From: Propionibacteriaceae bacterium
Lineage (GTDB): Bacteria > Actinomycetota > Actinomycetes > Propionibacteriales > Propionibacteriaceae
NCBI GenBank assembly: GCA_027492675.1
Contig: JAPUEI010000029.1
Span: 41,764 to 105,763 of the forward strand
Direction: 5' to 3'
DNA: 64,000 nt
Part shown: positions 62,777 through 64,000 of the stretch, one piece after another
Numbering within the stretch: the stretch's first letter is position 1
Layout of the letters: every line of letters starts with the position of its first letter
Notes under the pieces: model-generated
Databases searched by the model: none
What the model saw: only the letters and a program-made list of their open reading frames with translations
What the model was told of the DNA's origin: nothing
Translations under genes and position numbers: made by a program

Positions 62777-63640
62777 ATGCCCGAGATGCCCGAGGTCGAG
62801 GCTCTCGCCCGCTGGCTCTCGCCACGGCTCAGCGGGACCTTCTTCGAGCGCGTCGAGATCGCGTCCCTCAGCGCATTGAAGACCGTGGCGTTGCCGACGA
62901 CCGCGCTGCTCGGCCTCGAGATCGAGCGCGTCGAGCGGCGGGGCAAGTTCCTCGGCATGGGTCAGGACGGCGCCTGGCTGGTGTTCCACCTGGCGCGTGC
63001 GGGGTGGCTGCGCTGGTACGACACCGTGCCGGCCGGACCGGCTCGCCCCGGCAAGAGCCCGCTGGCGCTGCGCGTCGGGGTCGGCAGCGGGGCTGGCTTC
63101 GACCTCACGGAGGCCGGCACGAGAAAGCACCTGGCGGTGTACGTGGTGGGCTCGCTCACCGATGTACCCGGCATCGCAGCTCTGGGGCCGGATCCCCTGG
63201 CCGAGGGCTTCGGGCGCGCCGAGCTGGACGCGATCCTCACGACCGCCGGCCGGGCCCAGATCAAGGGCGTGCTGCGCGACCAGAAGGTGCTCGCGGGCAT
63301 CGGGAACGCCTACTCCGACGAGATCCTGCACGCCGCCCGGCTCAGCCCGTTCAAGCCGGCCTCGGGCCTGAGCGACACGGAACGGGACACGCTGCTCGCG
63401 GCGATGCACGACCAGCTGCAGTCGGCGATCGACCGCGCTGACGGGTTGAAGCCGTCCGAGCTCAAGGACGGGAAGCGCAGCAACCTGGCAGTCCACGGTC
63501 GTACAGGCCTGCCCTGTCCCGTGTGCGGCACGACCGTCGCGGAGGTCTCCTTCGCCGACTCGTCCCTGCAGTACTGCCCTGGCTGTCAGACCGGCGGCAA
63601 GCCCCTGGCCGACCGCCGACTCTCCAAGCTGCTCAAGTAG
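62777..63640 (+). CDS. Fpg/Nei DNA glycosylase
   Basis: 287 aa. The N-terminal catalytic PEMPEVE, the H2TH region with KGVLRDQKVLAGIGNAYSDE (in parts, about 155-174) and a C-terminal zinc finger CPVC...CPGC (about 253-275). It removes oxidised bases and cleaves at abasic sites. Starts 2 bp after the ESX substrate gene without an obvious own promoter. Confidence 0.93.
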   Translation: MPEMPEVEALARWLSPRLSGTFFERVEIASLSALKTVALPTTALLGLEIERVERRGKFLGMGQDGAWLVFHLARAGWLRWYDTVPAGPARPGKSPLALRVGVGSGAGFDLTEAGTRKHLAVYVVGSLTDVPGIAALGPDPLAEGFGRAELDAILTTAGRAQIKGVLRDQKVLAGIGNAYSDEILHAARLSPFKPASGLSDTERDTLLAAMHDQLQSAIDRADGLKPSELKDGKRSNLAVHGRTGLPCPVCGTTVAEVSFADSSLQYCPGCQTGGKPLADRRLSKLLK

Positions 63641-63686
63641 TCGCCCCGCCCACCCAGGCCCAGCCGAACCTCGGCACTTCCGTCGA

Positions 63687-64000
63687 GGAGAGGTTCTGTA
63701 CCCCTCGGGGAGAGGTCCTGTACCCCTCGGGGAGAGGTCTCGTACCCCTCGGGGAGAGGTCCTGTACCCCCTCGGGGAGAGGTCCTGTACCCCTCGGGGA
63801 GAGGTTTCAGATCCCTGCGGGAGAGGTCTTGTGCACCTGCGGGAGAGACCCTATGCCCCTCGGGGAGAGGTCTCGTACCCCTCGGGGAGAGGTTCCGTTC
63901 ACCTGCGGGAGAGACCCCAACCCTCCGGCAGGTACCAAACCTCTCCCCGACCAGTACCAGACCTCTCCTCGAGGGGTACCAGACCTCTCCTCGAGGGGTA
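63687..64000. repeat. 22-bp repeat array 4 (11 direct + 3 inverted units, cut by window edge)
   Basis: Eleven plus-oriented units, three of them a GCGGGAGAG variant, run to about 63917; after CCAACCCTCCGG the units invert (ACCTCTCCCC or ACCTCTCCTCG) to the window end. One unit has an extra C. As in array 3, direct and inverted blocks face each other. Confidence 0.9.

Noticed and set aside
63687..64000. CRISPR array
   Set aside because: The units are directly adjacent 22-mers with no unique spacers, appear in both orientations, and no cas gene is present.

Overview
The window is a GC-rich (roughly two-thirds G+C) stretch of an actinobacterial chromosome. The signs are a WhiB regulator, GTP-type PEP carboxykinase, actinobacterial ESX (type VII secretion) core proteins including a mycosin protease, SUKH/WXG100 families, an MptB-like GT-C mannosyltransferase, and many genes whose -10-like hexamer lies 6-8 nt before the start codon (leaderless mRNAs). 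Order Propionibacteriales or a relative is plausible but is an inference. No integrase, transposase, rRNA or CRISPR array was seen.

Layout. 1-160 is a tandem 22-bp repeat array. 241-6090 carries redox and envelope genes: a flavodoxin-fold quinone reductase, an HxlR regulator divergent from an NAD(P)H-binding protein, a CPVC membrane protein behind a CsoR-like palindrome, a lipoprotein/secreted pair, a GH20 hexosaminidase and a quinone oxidoreductase. 6379-8492 is an orphan ESX effector module: YbaB-like protein, EspC-like protein, WXG100-like N-domain, YwqJ-type deaminase toxin and SUKH-3 immunity protein. 8793-13511 holds three tRNAs (Arg-ACG, Ser-GCT, Ser-TGA) around pckG and an LCP cell-wall ligase. 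13611-23602 holds a second quinone reductase, an MFS transporter, a heterodimeric ABC exporter with one degenerate ATP site, an isochorismatase, an SPFH protein, a frameshifted ATP-dependent DNA ligase and a LysE exporter. 23814-36718 holds a GalT-like DUF4921 enzyme, a WhiB-HTH protein, AIM24, serS plus a HAD phosphatase, a PAP2-diacylglycerol kinase fusion, pheA, a three-gene PhnD-like/PAS/roadblock operon, an MFS transporter and cysK. 36787-42399 has a SWIM-SNF2 helicase, YigZ and the mannosyltransferase.

The ESX locus runs from 42404 to 62774: mycP and eccC on minus, eccD on plus, then eccE plus an unknown gene on minus, eccB on plus, two WXG100 proteins, a small helical protein and a Gly-rich PPE-like protein. 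It is split by a 7.1-kb amino-sugar cassette (49406-56505): nagB, a GH4 phospho-glycosidase and a DeoR repressor, divergent from a PfkB kinase and an ABC importer lacking its ATPase. The cassette appears poorer in the tetramer GTAC than the rest of the window. Fpg/Nei glycosylase and a large 22-bp repeat array end the window.

The best candidates for undescribed biology are: (1) the roadblock/Aer-PAS/cytosolic PhnD-like operon at 32438-34052; (2) the orphan split ESX deaminase toxin module at 6379-8492; (3) the 22-bp repeat family present as four arrays; (4) a 78-bp palindromic element present twice; (5) a 51-bp hairpin tandem repeat at 23631-23790; (6) three parS-like CACGTG sites at 40673-40784.
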